Shown: positions 35,483 through 44,375 of the stretch, piece by piece
How positions within the stretch are numbered: the stretch's first letter is position 1
How the letters are laid out: the number at the start of each line of letters is the position of its first letter
Source: Methylobacterium marchantiae
Lineage (GTDB): Bacteria > Pseudomonadota > Alphaproteobacteria > Rhizobiales > Beijerinckiaceae
NCBI RefSeq assembly: GCF_022179405.1
Contig: NZ_BPQT01000016.1
Coordinates: 1-64,000, forward strand
Direction: 5' to 3'
DNA length: 64,000 nt
The notes under the pieces: generated by a model
Told to the model about the DNA's origin: nothing
Database searches by the model: none
What the model saw: the letters and a program-made list of their open reading frames with translations, nothing else
Position numbers and translations under genes: made by a program

Positions 35483-36472
35483 TCACAGGCGCTCGATCTC
35501 GGCCAGCAGCGTATCGGAGAGGGTGATCCCCTCCTCCGCGGCGCGTGCACGGGCGGCGAGACGGCGCGTGCCGGGCAGCCGTGCGCCGTCCTGTTCCGCG
35601 ATCGACCGGGCCAGCAATGCGAAGCGTTCGAGCGCGTGGCCGGCAAAGGCAGTGGCGTCGATGGCGAGGATCAACTGTCCCGTCGCGGGAGGCTCGCCTT
35701 CGGCATCGAGGAAGGACGAGGCCTCCCCGGCAAAGCGCGCGCCGGTGAGACCGGCGGCGAGCAGCTCGACCATGAGCGCCAGGGCCGTGCCCTTGGCGTC
35801 GCCCAGCGGCACCATCGTGCCGGCAAGCGCGGCCGTGGGATCGGTGGTAGGATCGCCCTTCGCGTCGAGCGCCCAGCCTTCGGGGATCGCCTCGCCGCGT
35901 TGCTTGGCGGCGATGATGTTGCCGCGCGCCACTTTCGAAAGGGAAAGATCGACGATGATCGGCTCGTCTCCCGGCAGCGGGCAGGCGAAGGCGATCGGGT
36001 TGGTGCCGAAGACCGGCCGCGTTCCGCCCCAGGGCGCCATGGAGGCCGGGGCATTGGCGAACAGGATCGCCACGAGGCCGTGCGCGGCCAGGGCTTCCAC
36101 CGGCCGTCCCGCCGCCCCGCAATGATGCGAACGGCGGATGGCGGCCGCGGCGATCCCCTGCTCGCGGGCGATCTCCGGCAGGAGCGCGACCGCCGCGTCG
36201 AGGGCCGGATAGGCGAAGCCATGGGCGGCATCGACGGCGAGCAGGCCCGGCTTCGGCCGCTCGCAGGAGACGACGGCGTCGCCGACGACCTTCCCCACCC
36301 GCACCTGTTCGCCATAGGCGAGGAGCCGCATGAGCCCGTGGGTTCGCAGCCCGTCGGCCTCCGCGCCCACGAGGGCACGGGCGACGCTCTCCGCATTCGC
36401 GGGAGCAGTTCCGCAACGGATCAGGGTGTCGGCGGCGAGACGATGGGCGGCGTCGAGGCGAAGGATCGGCAT
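35483..36472 (-). CDS. Ldh2/YlbC-family NAD(P)-dependent dehydrogenase
   Basis: A 329-aa member of the malate/L-lactate dehydrogenase-2 family (also Δ1-piperideine-2-carboxylate reductase, ureidoglycolate and sulfolactate dehydrogenases), which does not use a classical Rossmann fold. Typical segments are VGAEADGLRTHGLMRLL with the catalytic His, IRRSHHCGAAG, APWGGTRPVFGTNPIAFACP and PLGDAKGTALALMVELLA. The exact 2-oxo/hydroxy acid substrate is not predictable. It lies ~100 bp upstream of the App1-like gene on the same strand. Confidence 0.85.
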   Translation of the reverse strand: MPILRLDAAHRLAADTLIRCGTAPANAESVARALVGAEADGLRTHGLMRLLAYGEQVRVGKVVGDAVVSCERPKPGLLAVDAAHGFAYPALDAAVALLPEIAREQGIAAAAIRRSHHCGAAGRPVEALAAHGLVAILFANAPASMAPWGGTRPVFGTNPIAFACPLPGDEPIIVDLSLSKVARGNIIAAKQRGEAIPEGWALDAKGDPTTDPTAALAGTMVPLGDAKGTALALMVELLAAGLTGARFAGEASSFLDAEGEPPATGQLILAIDATAFAGHALERFALLARSIAEQDGARLPGTRRLAARARAAEEGITLSDTLLAEIERL

Positions 36473-36732
36473 GGCTTGGCTTTGTCACAGCTCTCGGCAA
36501 CGTGTCGAGGGAGAAGTCCGGTCCGGACGGGACGTCGCTCGTCGCGCCATACTTCGACGCTCTTCGAGTGCAACATCAAAGACGATTCATCGAGGTGACA
36601 AGCTGAGCCATTGTCATCGATCCGCTTATGTCAGGTATTCTCGCATAAAAATCATCGGATCGATCTTTCGATGAACCATGCGCGTCGTTCAACGTTGTTG
36701 AGTCAAACCGATAGGACGTGAGGAAACATATT

Positions 36733-37035
36733 ATGCAGATCAAGACATTGGCTGTCGCCGCCGCACTCGCTGTCTCCGTTGGCGGTTCGGCCTTCGCCCA
36801 GACCGCCGCAGGCGGCGGCAGCGCGGAGGGCAACATGAACAGCCCGGGCAGCGTGAAAAGCAACAGCGAGAAGGGAATGGAGCGCATGGGCGGCTCGTCG
36901 ACGGGCACCGGCGTGAATTCCACCGGTTCCACCATGTCGCGCGACGTTCCCTCGAACGCGACGCCGGGTGCGCCGGCCGGTTCGAACAGCGGTAACGCCG
37001 CCACCGGCAGCGGAGCCGCCCCCAGCGGGAAGTAA
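36733..37035 (+). CDS. Small exported Ser/Gly/Asn-rich protein (unknown)
   Basis: A 100-aa protein with a clear signal peptide (MQIKTLAVAAALAVSVGGSA, cleavage after FAQ). The mature part is low-complexity and hydrophilic (SAEGNMNSPGSVKSNSEKGM, NSTGSTMSRDVPSNATPGAP), likely intrinsically disordered. The ATG at 36733 is preceded by GAGGAAA; a GTG at 36718 is less likely. An intrinsic terminator follows. Its upstream region is AT-rich and probably contains a strong own promoter. Confidence 0.7.
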   Translation: MQIKTLAVAAALAVSVGGSAFAQTAAGGGSAEGNMNSPGSVKSNSEKGMERMGGSSTGTGVNSTGSTMSRDVPSNATPGAPAGSNSGNAATGSGAAPSGK

Positions 37036-37088
37036 GGTGGTGCGAAGCTCTCGCCTCGCCGAGTGAGAGCCGCTCGTCGACGATACCG

Positions 37089-37119
37089 CCCCGCGCGCCG
37101 TCAGGCTCGCGGGGTTTTT
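37089..37119 (+). terminator. Intrinsic terminator after the secreted Ser/Gly-rich protein
   Basis: CCCCGCG (37089-37095) pairs with CGCGGGG (37108-37114) and is followed by TTTTT (37115-37119), about 55 bp after the stop codon. It also insulates the DUF2778 gene downstream. Confidence 0.72.
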
Positions 37120-37357
37120 CGTGCACAGTTCCCGCAGGACACGGCGTGGAGGACGGCGGCGTCGAGATTGGATTTCTGCGACCGGTTTGCAGGCCGAAGA
37201 CGTACGCCGACTATCCGAACAAAAATCGTTCTGGCGGTTTATCGGCGATTAACCAAGTTCACGCTGAATGGGATCGATCAAAGTTGATGGTTCCCTAAAC
37301 GGCAAATCCGATCTGTGCGGTTCTCTCGAAGCTCTTCCGGAGTTCGAGCGAGGCCTC

Positions 37358-38488
37358 ATGACGGCCGCGCGGGCAGGGCACGCGTATCCGAGTACAGCCC
37401 GCATGATCGACGATGCGCCCTCCTATCGCCGCCGCTCCCACCGTCGCCGCCCGCGCAGCCGAGTCCTGCTGAAGACCGCCATCGTCGCGCTGTTCGTCGC
37501 GACATTTCCGCGGCTGACCGGATTGGAGGCACCGGTTCCCGCCGCCCTGCCCCAGCTCGCGAGCCGACCTGCAGCGCCCGAGGCTCCCGCTTCCGCCGCA
37601 ACCGGCACCTATGCCTGGATGCTCGACCCCTCCCCCGCCATGGGCGCGCGGACGCCGGAATGGAGCGCTGCCGCTTCTGAGCCGATGCGGGTCGCGGCAT
37701 TCGAGCCGGCGACCGCGCCGTCTACCCCCGCAGCGGTCGGAATCGTCTCGACCGATCCCGCTCCCACAACGACGCCCTTCCGGCAGACCGCCCGCCTCGT
37801 TCAGCCGATGCCCGCACCGGTGCCGCGCCCGCTCGACCTGAAGCCCTTGTCCCGCCAAGAGCCTCGCCTCGCCCTGCGCCGGCCTTCGTCGCGGACGGTT
37901 GTCGCTGCCCGGCAGAACGCCGAGGCCGAGCGCTCGTTCTTCGAGACGGTGTTCGGCCGCCGGACTCCGGACCAGACTCCCGCCCTCGCCTATGCATCCG
38001 CCGATACGGATGCCATCGACTCGTCCCAGCGGCGCGTTCTCGATCGCGTGCCCTCCAATGCCGGCGGCGGGACCGCGATCTACGACATCAGCGCGAGCAC
38101 GGTGACGCTGCCGAGCGGCGAGCTGCTGGAGGCCCATTCCGGCCTCGGCCAGCACATGGACAACCCTCGCCTCGTCCACGTCCGGATGCGTGGCGCGACC
38201 CCGCCCGGCACCTACGATCTCACCGAGCGCGAAGCCCTGTTCCACGGCGTGCGGGCCTTGCGACTCACCCCCCAGGGCGGCAGCGCCGCGATCCACGGCC
38301 GCGACGGAATCCTGGCCCATACCTACATGCTCGGCCCGAGCGGCGCCTCGAACGGCTGCGTGGTGTTCAGGGATTACAATCGCTTCCTGCAGGCCTACCT
38401 GCGCGGCGAGGTGAGGCGCCTGGTGGTGGTGGCCGGCTACAAGGGCGATGCGCCGGCCTCGCTCACGGCGAAGCTGTTCGGCCGCTGA
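37358..38488 (+). CDS. DUF2778 envelope protein (L,D-transpeptidase-like fold)
   Basis: A 376-aa protein starting at ATG 37358 (an earlier ATG at 37268 and a later one at 37403 are in frame). A basic N-terminus (SYRRRSHRRRPRSR) precedes one membrane helix (VLLKTAIVALFVATF), then a ~170-residue Pro/Ala-rich linker predicted to cross the periplasm. The C-terminal ~140 residues form the DUF2778 domain: LLEAHSGLGQHMDNP, PGTYDLTEREALFHGVRALR, IHGRDGILAHTYM and the catalytic-Cys motif SNGCVVFRDYN, like the HxxS(N)GC signature of L,D-transpeptidases. A peptidoglycan-modifying role is inferred. Confidence 0.82.
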   Translation: MTAARAGHAYPSTARMIDDAPSYRRRSHRRRPRSRVLLKTAIVALFVATFPRLTGLEAPVPAALPQLASRPAAPEAPASAATGTYAWMLDPSPAMGARTPEWSAAASEPMRVAAFEPATAPSTPAAVGIVSTDPAPTTTPFRQTARLVQPMPAPVPRPLDLKPLSRQEPRLALRRPSSRTVVAARQNAEAERSFFETVFGRRTPDQTPALAYASADTDAIDSSQRRVLDRVPSNAGGGTAIYDISASTVTLPSGELLEAHSGLGQHMDNPRLVHVRMRGATPPGTYDLTEREALFHGVRALRLTPQGGSAAIHGRDGILAHTYMLGPSGASNGCVVFRDYNRFLQAYLRGEVRRLVVVAGYKGDAPASLTAKLFGR

Positions 38489-39023
38489 TCGTCTCCTGGC
38501 CTGCGTCGGGCCGCCATCGCCCGGCAGGATTCGGCGCTCCGACGGCATTCGTCGATACGGGCCGTCATGTCCCGTGACGTCATCCTCCGCTTCCTTCGTT
38601 GAGGCCATGCAGGACGGTGCATCGGGCGAAATTCCCTCCGGAGGATCACGCCGCTGTCAGGGATGGATCGAGAGTCGCGCTCGGAATGACGCGCCCATGG
38701 TGTCGCTCCGATTCGCCCTGGACATCACAGGTTTCGACGCTCAAAAAATCGCATAGGTTCCAGACCTTAATGCAAAGTCCGAAAATAACTTATGTTCCAT
38801 ACGGTGATTATCACAGATGATTAGCTTGTGTTGATCGGCCCCGATCGATTTATGATAAGCTCAAGCTAAGTTTTGCTTGAGGCGATGCGCTCAGCATTCG
38901 GGAACTCATGGACTCGGCCGGTGTTTTCGCTTGGAGCCCTCGGCGAAAGGGTTCGGCCCCGCTGCCCTGGTGCGTCACGCGCTTCTGGGGATCGTCCTGG
39001 CATTTCGGTTTCGAGAGCGCGCG
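38489..39023. other. Long upstream region of the zinc alcohol dehydrogenase
   Basis: About 535 bp. The middle (38750-38880) is AT-rich and should carry the dehydrogenase promoter, including a TATGAT-like -10 at 38851-38856. CTCAAGC (38860-38866) and GCTTGAG (38875-38881) form an inverted repeat next to it. The leader to the ATG is ~140 nt, open in frame but without conserved character. Confidence 0.45.
38860..38881. promoter_or_regulatory. Inverted repeat upstream of the alcohol dehydrogenase
   Basis: A 7-bp perfect inverted repeat (CTCAAGC, 8-nt spacer, GCTTGAG) just downstream of a -10-like TATGAT, a position suited to a repressor operator or transcript-start hairpin. Confidence 0.38.
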
Positions 39024-40196
39024 ATGAAAGCATTGTGCTGGCACGGCAAGGGTGACATCCGCTGCGATACGGTACCCGATCCCCGGATCGAGGATGCGCG
39101 CGACGTCATCATCAAGGTCACGTCCTGCGCCATCTGTGGTTCGGATCTCCATCTCATGGACGGCCAGATGCCGACCATGGAGAGTGGTGACGTTCTCGGT
39201 CACGAGTTCATGGGCGAGGTGGTCGAGGTCGGCCAGGGTTTCACGAAGTTCAAGAAGGGCGACCGGATCGTCGTGCCCTTCAACATCAATTGCGGCGAGT
39301 GCCGTCAGTGCAAGCTCGGCAACTGGTCCGTCTGCCAGCGCTCGAACCGCAACGCCGAGATGGCGGCCGCGCAGTTCGGCTACACGACGGCGGGTCTGTT
39401 CGGGTATTCGCACCTCACCGGTGGCTACGGTGGCGGGCAGGCGGAATACGTGCGCGTCCCGATGGCCGACGTGGCACCGATGCTGGCACCCGAAGGCGTC
39501 GACGACGAGTCGCTCCTGTTCCTCACCGACATCCTGCCCACCGGCTGGCAGGGTGCCGAGCATTGCGAGGTCGAGGGCGGCGAGATCATCGCGGTCTGGG
39601 GCGCCGGCCCGGTGGGGCTGTTCGCGATTCAATCCGCCAAGATCATGGGCGCCGAGCGCATCATCGCCATCGACACGGTGCCCGAGCGCCTCGCCCTCGC
39701 CCGCACATACGGCGCCACCGACATCATCGATTTCATGCAAGAGGACGTGTTCGAGCGGATCAAGGAGATCAGCAAGGGCGAAGGTGCCGACGGGGTGATC
39801 GACTGCGTCGGCATGGAGGCCAGCGCCGGGCACGGCGTCGCCAGCCTCGTCAACACGATCCAGGAGAAGCTCACCTCGACCCAGCGCCCCTACGCCCTCA
39901 TGGAGGCGATCAAGGCCGTCCGTCCCTGCGGGATCGTCTCGGTGCCCGGCGTCTATGGCGGCCCGATCCCGGTGAACATGGGATCGATCGTACAGAAGGG
40001 CCTGACCCTGAAGAGCGGCCAGACCCACGTGAAGCGCTATCTCGAGACGCTGACGAGGCTGATCCAGGAGGGCAAGATCGACATGACCTCCATGATCACC
40101 CATCGCTCCACCGACCTCGCCGACGGTCCGGAGCTCTACAAGACCTTCCGCGACAAGAAGGACGGCTGCGTGAAGGTGGTGTTCCACCCGAACTGA
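39024..40196 (+). CDS. Zinc-dependent alcohol/formaldehyde dehydrogenase
   Basis: A 390-aa medium-chain dehydrogenase of the glutathione-independent formaldehyde dehydrogenase-like group (FdhA-type). Catalytic zinc ligands are in CAICGSDLH and GHEFMGEV; the structural zinc site is CGECRQCKLGNWSVC. The NAD-binding Rossmann motif is VWGAGPVGLFAIQSAKI. IECVG-like IDCVGMEASAGHG and the insertion EKLTSTQRPYALMEAIKAV are typical of this subgroup. In a methylotroph it may act on formaldehyde or other aldehydes, but close relatives oxidise several alcohols. ATG 39024 starts at MKALCWHGKGDIR. Confidence 0.9.
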   Translation: MKALCWHGKGDIRCDTVPDPRIEDARDVIIKVTSCAICGSDLHLMDGQMPTMESGDVLGHEFMGEVVEVGQGFTKFKKGDRIVVPFNINCGECRQCKLGNWSVCQRSNRNAEMAAAQFGYTTAGLFGYSHLTGGYGGGQAEYVRVPMADVAPMLAPEGVDDESLLFLTDILPTGWQGAEHCEVEGGEIIAVWGAGPVGLFAIQSAKIMGAERIIAIDTVPERLALARTYGATDIIDFMQEDVFERIKEISKGEGADGVIDCVGMEASAGHGVASLVNTIQEKLTSTQRPYALMEAIKAVRPCGIVSVPGVYGGPIPVNMGSIVQKGLTLKSGQTHVKRYLETLTRLIQEGKIDMTSMITHRSTDLADGPELYKTFRDKKDGCVKVVFHPN

Positions 40197-40258
40197 CCAA
40201 GCCGACGAGGCGGATGTGGCCCGGGGCCATATCCGAACGACGGGTCCTTCCTGCTGCG

Positions 40259-41548
40259 CTAGCCGCGCGCGAGGGCAGCCTGGAACTCGGCCTCGGGCAG
40301 CAGTGCGCCACCGGTGGTCCAGACTACATGTGTCGCCTGCCCGGTTCCGGCCGCGGCGAGATAGGGTCGGACGGCGGCGAACCCCGCCGCCGCGGAGGGT
40401 TCGAGCCGCAGCCCCGGATCCGACCAGAGGCGCTTCATCCAGACGAACAGGTCGGCATCCGCCACGGTCACCACCGCCTCGATGAGGGAGCCTACGGTTT
40501 CCGCCACCAGCATCGAGGCGCCCGCGACCGCCAGCCCGTCCGCGGCGGTGCGGTTGTCGAGGCCGATCTCGTAGACGTCGACGGGGCGTGACAGGCCGGC
40601 GGCGAGTTGCACCAGCATGCAGGGCGAGGCCACCGGCTCCACGAAGATGCAGCGTAGCGCGTCGCCGAACAGCAGTTTCAGGCCGAAGGTGACGCCTCCG
40701 GGCGCACCGCCGACGCCGCAGGGCAGGAAGACGCAGAGCGGGTGCTCGGCATCGATTTGGATGCCGGCCGCTTCGATCTGGCGCCGCAGGTCGAAGGCCG
40801 CCGCCGCATAGCCGAGGAACAGGTCGACGGAGCTCTCGTCGTCGACGAAATGCGCGTCGGCCCGGCCCTCGAAAGCGACGCGCGCTGCGGCGACCGCGCT
40901 GCCGTAATCGCCCTGATGCTCGACCACGCGGGCGCCGAGGTCCCGCAGGCGCTGCTTCTTCCAGGCCTTGGCGTCGTGGGACATGTGGATTTCGACCGCG
41001 AAGCCCAGCGCCCGCGCCATCACGCCGACGCTGAAGCCGAGATTGCCGGTGCTGCCCACCGCCACGGTATGGGCACCGAACATCTCCCGCGCCTCCGCCC
41101 CGGCGAGACGGGTATAGGAATCCCCCGGCCGCAGCAGGCCCGTCTCCAGGCCGAGCCGCTCGGCATGGACCAGCACCTCGTAGACGCCGCCGCGCGCCTT
41201 GATGCAGCCCGTGACCGGCAGATCGTGATCGGCCTTGACCCAGACCGCACCGCCGTTCGGGCCGGAAATGGTCCGAGCGACCGCATCGGTCAGCGGTATC
41301 AGGGCAGAGTCGATGCGCCCGGTTTCGAGATCGTCGAAAAGGTGGCGCAGCAGCGGGTCGAAGCGGCGCCAGCGCGCCTCGGCCGCTTCCACATCGGCCA
41401 GGGACAAGGCGAGCGTCGGCAGGATCTCGGCGGCCGGCTCGATATGGGGATTGAGCCAGACGGTCGGCCGTCCCTCCCGGACGCCGGCGGGAATGGCGTC
41501 GAGGGAATTGGCGGGCGAGGTCTCTGAATCCGTGGTCTCGCTATCCAT
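40259..41548 (-). CDS. dsdA: D-serine ammonia-lyase
   Basis: A 429-aa PLP enzyme that converts D-serine to pyruvate and ammonia. The PLP lysine is in VTGCIKARGGVYEVL (~115); VGSTGNLGFSVGVMARALGF is the phosphate loop; FLPCGVGGAPGGVTFGLK is the DsdA-type glycine loop. EIGLDNRTAADGLAV and ETVGSLIEAVVTV are family-typical. Length fits DsdA (~440 aa). It lies 96 bp downstream of the Lrp-type regulator on the same strand and could be co-transcribed with it. Neither a DsdC regulator nor a DsdX permease is visible nearby. Confidence 0.92.
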   Translation of the reverse strand: MDSETTDSETSPANSLDAIPAGVREGRPTVWLNPHIEPAAEILPTLALSLADVEAAEARWRRFDPLLRHLFDDLETGRIDSALIPLTDAVARTISGPNGGAVWVKADHDLPVTGCIKARGGVYEVLVHAERLGLETGLLRPGDSYTRLAGAEAREMFGAHTVAVGSTGNLGFSVGVMARALGFAVEIHMSHDAKAWKKQRLRDLGARVVEHQGDYGSAVAAARVAFEGRADAHFVDDESSVDLFLGYAAAAFDLRRQIEAAGIQIDAEHPLCVFLPCGVGGAPGGVTFGLKLLFGDALRCIFVEPVASPCMLVQLAAGLSRPVDVYEIGLDNRTAADGLAVAGASMLVAETVGSLIEAVVTVADADLFVWMKRLWSDPGLRLEPSAAAGFAAVRPYLAAAGTGQATHVVWTTGGALLPEAEFQAALARG

Positions 41549-41644
41549 GCTCGGGCGCCCTTTCGTCTCTCGTGACCCGGATCGCCCGGACGATCGTGCG
41601 GCGCTCGATGGACCGATGGCGGAGCCGACCGCAAGGCCCCGTCG

Positions 41645-42109
41645 TCACAGATCCATCGGTGCGTTGTCGACGACTTCCTTCATGACGAAGAAGGTCCGTG
41701 TCTGGCGCACTCCCGGCAGCGCGATCAAGGTGTTGCTGTGGAGCCGGTTGAAATCCGCCATGTCGCGCACGCGGATCTTGAGGAAATAATCGAAATCGCC
41801 GGCGACCAGATGGCAGTCGAGCATGGTCGGCATCGCCTGGGCCGCGGCCTCGAAGGCGGCGAAGCTCTCCGGCGTCGAGCGGTCGAGCACGACCCCGACG
41901 ATGACGAGGGAGCCCCGCCCGACCTTCTCCGGCGCGATCTGCGCATGGACGCCGCTGATATAGCCCTCGTCGAACAGGCGCTGCGTGCGGCGGTGGCAGG
42001 TGGCGGCACTCGTATTCACCCGCTTGGCGATCTCGGCATTGTTCATCCGCCCGTCGGCCTGGAGCAGACGCAGGATCTTCAGGTCGATCCGGTCGAGCGA
42101 TGGCGACAT
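41645..42109 (-). CDS. acdR: Lrp/AsnC-family regulator, AcdR-like
   Basis: A 154-aa leucine-responsive-type regulator. The N-terminal helix-turn-helix covers [20 protein letters not shown] and [19 protein letters not shown]; the RAM effector domain follows ([19 protein letters not shown]). Its divergent placement ~160 bp from acdS is the classic arrangement of AcdR, which activates ACC deaminase genes. ATG 42109 is used because homologues begin a few residues before LDRID; an ATG at 42136 would add nine residues. Neither start has a clear Shine-Dalgarno. Confidence 0.86.
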   Translation of the reverse strand: MSPSLDRIDLKILRLLQADGRMNNAEIAKRVNTSAATCHRRTQRLFDEGYISGVHAQIAPEKVGRGSLVIVGVVLDRSTPESFAAFEAAAQAMPTMLDCHLVAGDFDYFLKIRVRDMADFNRLHSNTLIALPGVRQTRTFFVMKEVVDNAPMDL

Positions 42110-42191
42110 GGAAGAAGCATTCAAATTCAAGCACATTTGCGGATGAGATGGGCGGATTTTCAGGAATAATGCAAGACAAGAGTGTTAAAAT

Positions 42192-42207
42192 TCTCGGATA
42201 TTCGAGA
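42192..42207. promoter_or_regulatory. Candidate Lrp/AcdR box upstream of acdS
   Basis: TCTCG (42192-42196) and CGAGA (42203-42207) flank GATATT, forming an AT-centred inverted repeat ~60 bp before the acdS start in the acdR-acdS divergent region. It fits the general form of Lrp sites but is short. Confidence 0.4.
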
Positions 42208-42267
42208 GCACCTTTCGCGCGTCGTTTGCTAGCGTTCGGTCCTCATCAGATCGAGGACGCCCTTTCC

Positions 42268-43278
42268 ATGCTGTCGAAATTCGAGCGCTATCCCCTCACC
42301 TTCGGCCCGAGCCCGATCGAGAAGCTGTCGCGCCTGACCGCCCATCTCGGCGGCGATGTCGAGATCTATGCCAAGCGCGAGGACTGCAATTCCGGCCTCG
42401 CCTATGGCGGCAACAAGCTGCGCAAGCTCGAATACATCGTGCCCGATGCCATCGCGAGCGGAGCCGACACGCTGGTCTCCATCGGCGGCGTGCAGTCCAA
42501 CCATACCCGCATGGTCGCGGCGGTGGCCGCCAAGATCGGGATGAAGTGCCGGCTGATCCAGGAAGCCTGGGTGCCGCACGAGGATGCGGTCTACGACCGG
42601 GTCGGCAACATCCTCTTGTCCCGCATCATGGGCGCCGAGACGCAGCTCGTGGATGACGGCTTCGACATCGGCATCCGCGAGAGCTGGAAGGCGGCCCTGG
42701 AGGATGTGAAGGCCAAGGGCGGGAAGCCCTACGCGATTCCCGCCGGCGCCTCGGTGCACAAGTTCGGCGGTCTCGGCTATGTGGGCTTCGCCGAGGAGGT
42801 CCGCGCGCAGGAGGCCGAGATGGGCGTGCATTTCGACTACATCGTCGTCTGCACCGTCACCGGCTCCACCCATGCGGGCATGGTGGTGGGCTTCGCCGCC
42901 GACGGGCGCGCCCGCAACGTCATCGGCATCGATGCGTCCTGCACCCCGGCCCAGACCAAGGCGCAGGTGCTCGACATCGCGCAGAAGACGGCCGCCCTCA
43001 TCGGCGCCCCCGAGATCACCGCCGACGACGTCGTCCTCAACGAGGATTACGCCTACCCGGTCTACGGCGTGCCCTCGAAGGAGACGATCGAGGCGATCCG
43101 CCTCTCGGCGCGGCTGGAGGCCATGATTACCGACCCGGTCTACGAGGGGAAGTCGATGCAGGGCATGATCGATCTCACCCGCAAGGGCTTCTTCCCGAAG
43201 GGTTCGAAGGTGCTCTACGCCCATCTCGGCGGCGCACCGGCCCTGAACGGCTACAGCTACACCTTTCGGAACGGCTGA
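42268..43278 (+). CDS. acdS: 1-aminocyclopropane-1-carboxylate (ACC) deaminase
   Basis: A 336-aa PLP enzyme that opens the cyclopropane ring of the plant ethylene precursor ACC to give 2-oxobutyrate and ammonia. The PLP lysine is Lys50 ([11 protein letters not shown]), the catalytic serine Ser77 (GGVQSNHTR). Glu293 (DPVYEGKS) and Leu320 (YAHLGGAPA) match the residues that separate true ACC deaminases from D-cysteine desulfhydrases (Glu295/Leu322 in Pseudomonas numbering). Length is standard. ATG 42268 begins [17 protein letters not shown]. The enzyme lowers ethylene in plant hosts, consistent with a phyllosphere or rhizosphere lifestyle. Confidence 0.96.
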   Translation: MLSKFERYPLTFGPSPIEKLSRLTAHLGGDVEIYAKREDCNSGLAYGGNKLRKLEYIVPDAIASGADTLVSIGGVQSNHTRMVAAVAAKIGMKCRLIQEAWVPHEDAVYDRVGNILLSRIMGAETQLVDDGFDIGIRESWKAALEDVKAKGGKPYAIPAGASVHKFGGLGYVGFAEEVRAQEAEMGVHFDYIVVCTVTGSTHAGMVVGFAADGRARNVIGIDASCTPAQTKAQVLDIAQKTAALIGAPEITADDVVLNEDYAYPVYGVPSKETIEAIRLSARLEAMITDPVYEGKSMQGMIDLTRKGFFPKGSKVLYAHLGGAPALNGYSYTFRNG

Positions 43279-43288
43279 GCGGGGACGC

Positions 43289-44197
43289 TCACGCGCCGCC
43301 GGTCCCCACCGGCGGCAGGGCGGCCACGAGCTGGCGCAGGAACGCTTCGGCCGCGTGCGGCAGTTTTCGGTCCCGCATCAGCTGCACCTGGATGCCGCGC
43401 CGTAGGCTCGCCAGCGACTGGACCGGGATGCAGACCAGTTCGCCGAGCCGCACGGGTGTCTGCACCGAGAGGGCCGACATCAGCGCGATCCCCTTCGTCC
43501 GCCGCACGAACGGGAGGAGCGCGGTGAGGATGTTGGAGGTGAGCGTCGGCTCGATGAGGATGCCCTCCGCCCGGCAGGCCGCGTCGAACACGAGACGCGC
43601 CGTGGTGTCGAGGGGCGGCATCGCGATCGGATAGGCCTGTAGCTCGCCGATCCGGATCGAGGCCCTGCCGGCCAGCGGATGGTCGGGGGCTGCCAGCGCC
43701 ACCATCTCGACCGTCGTGTCGTAGATCACGGTGACGAGGTTCGTCGGTGCCAGCGCGAAGGTGACGCCGATATCGGCGTCGCCCGCCGCCACCACCTGCG
43801 TCACCTGTGCCGGCGGCAGGACCCGGATCTCGAATCGGATGCCCGGGTAGCGCGCGTGGAATTCCGCGATGGCGTTCGGCAGTAGGTCGAGGGCGAACCC
43901 TTCCGCCGTGGCGATGCGGATGAAGCCGCGCGCCAACCCCTGCAGTTCCTGGATCTCGGCCGCCACCTGCTCGGCCCGCACCAGCGTCTGCCGCGCATGC
44001 TGGGCCAGAAGTTCCCCCGCTGGGCTCAGGACCATGCCGCGGGGACGGCGCTCGAACAGGACGCAATCGAGCTCCGCTTCGAGATTGGCGATCTGGCGGC
44101 TGATCGCAGAGGCCGCGACGTTCAACTGGGTCGATGCGGCGGCGATCGAACCCGTCCGGGCGACGGCGAGGAAGTAGCGCAGGCCGGACATCTGCAT
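43289..44197 (-). CDS. LysR-family transcriptional regulator
   Basis: A 302-aa LysR-type regulator. Winged helix at the N-terminus (LRYFLAVARTGSIAAASTQL, AASAISRQIANLEAELDCVL), effector-binding domain from ~95 (FIRIATAEGFALDLLPNAIA, AGDADIGVTFAL). The ATG at 44197 gives the standard length; the frame upstream is not conserved. It is divergent from the peptide ABC importer operon and is the likely regulator of it, with a 178-bp shared promoter region. It converges on acdS with a 10-bp gap. Confidence 0.86.
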   Translation of the reverse strand: MQMSGLRYFLAVARTGSIAAASTQLNVAASAISRQIANLEAELDCVLFERRPRGMVLSPAGELLAQHARQTLVRAEQVAAEIQELQGLARGFIRIATAEGFALDLLPNAIAEFHARYPGIRFEIRVLPPAQVTQVVAAGDADIGVTFALAPTNLVTVIYDTTVEMVALAAPDHPLAGRASIRIGELQAYPIAMPPLDTTARLVFDAACRAEGILIEPTLTSNILTALLPFVRRTKGIALMSALSVQTPVRLGELVCIPVQSLASLRRGIQVQLMRDRKLPHAAEAFLRQLVAALPPVGTGGA

Positions 44198-44273
44198 GGT
44201 CGGTCTCCCGAGCCCGAAACCGGGCGCCGCTATCATTGCCGAAACGGCACGGCAAACTTCGATAAATTCTACT

Positions 44274-44297
44274 TGTTGCGATGCAAAATGCACAACA
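44274..44297. promoter_or_regulatory. Dyad in the LysR/ABC-operon divergent promoter
   Basis: TGTTG (44274-44278) and CAACA (44293-44297) flank a nested TGCA-AAA-TGCA repeat. The site lies 77-100 bp upstream of both starts, a typical position for a LysR regulatory site. Confidence 0.42.
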
Positions 44298-44375
44298 TCA
44301 TGGCACGACGAAAAAAGCGGCAGTGCGGAGCGGGAATGTCCGTCGCGGTGCCGCTCAGCCGAAAGGGTGCAGATC

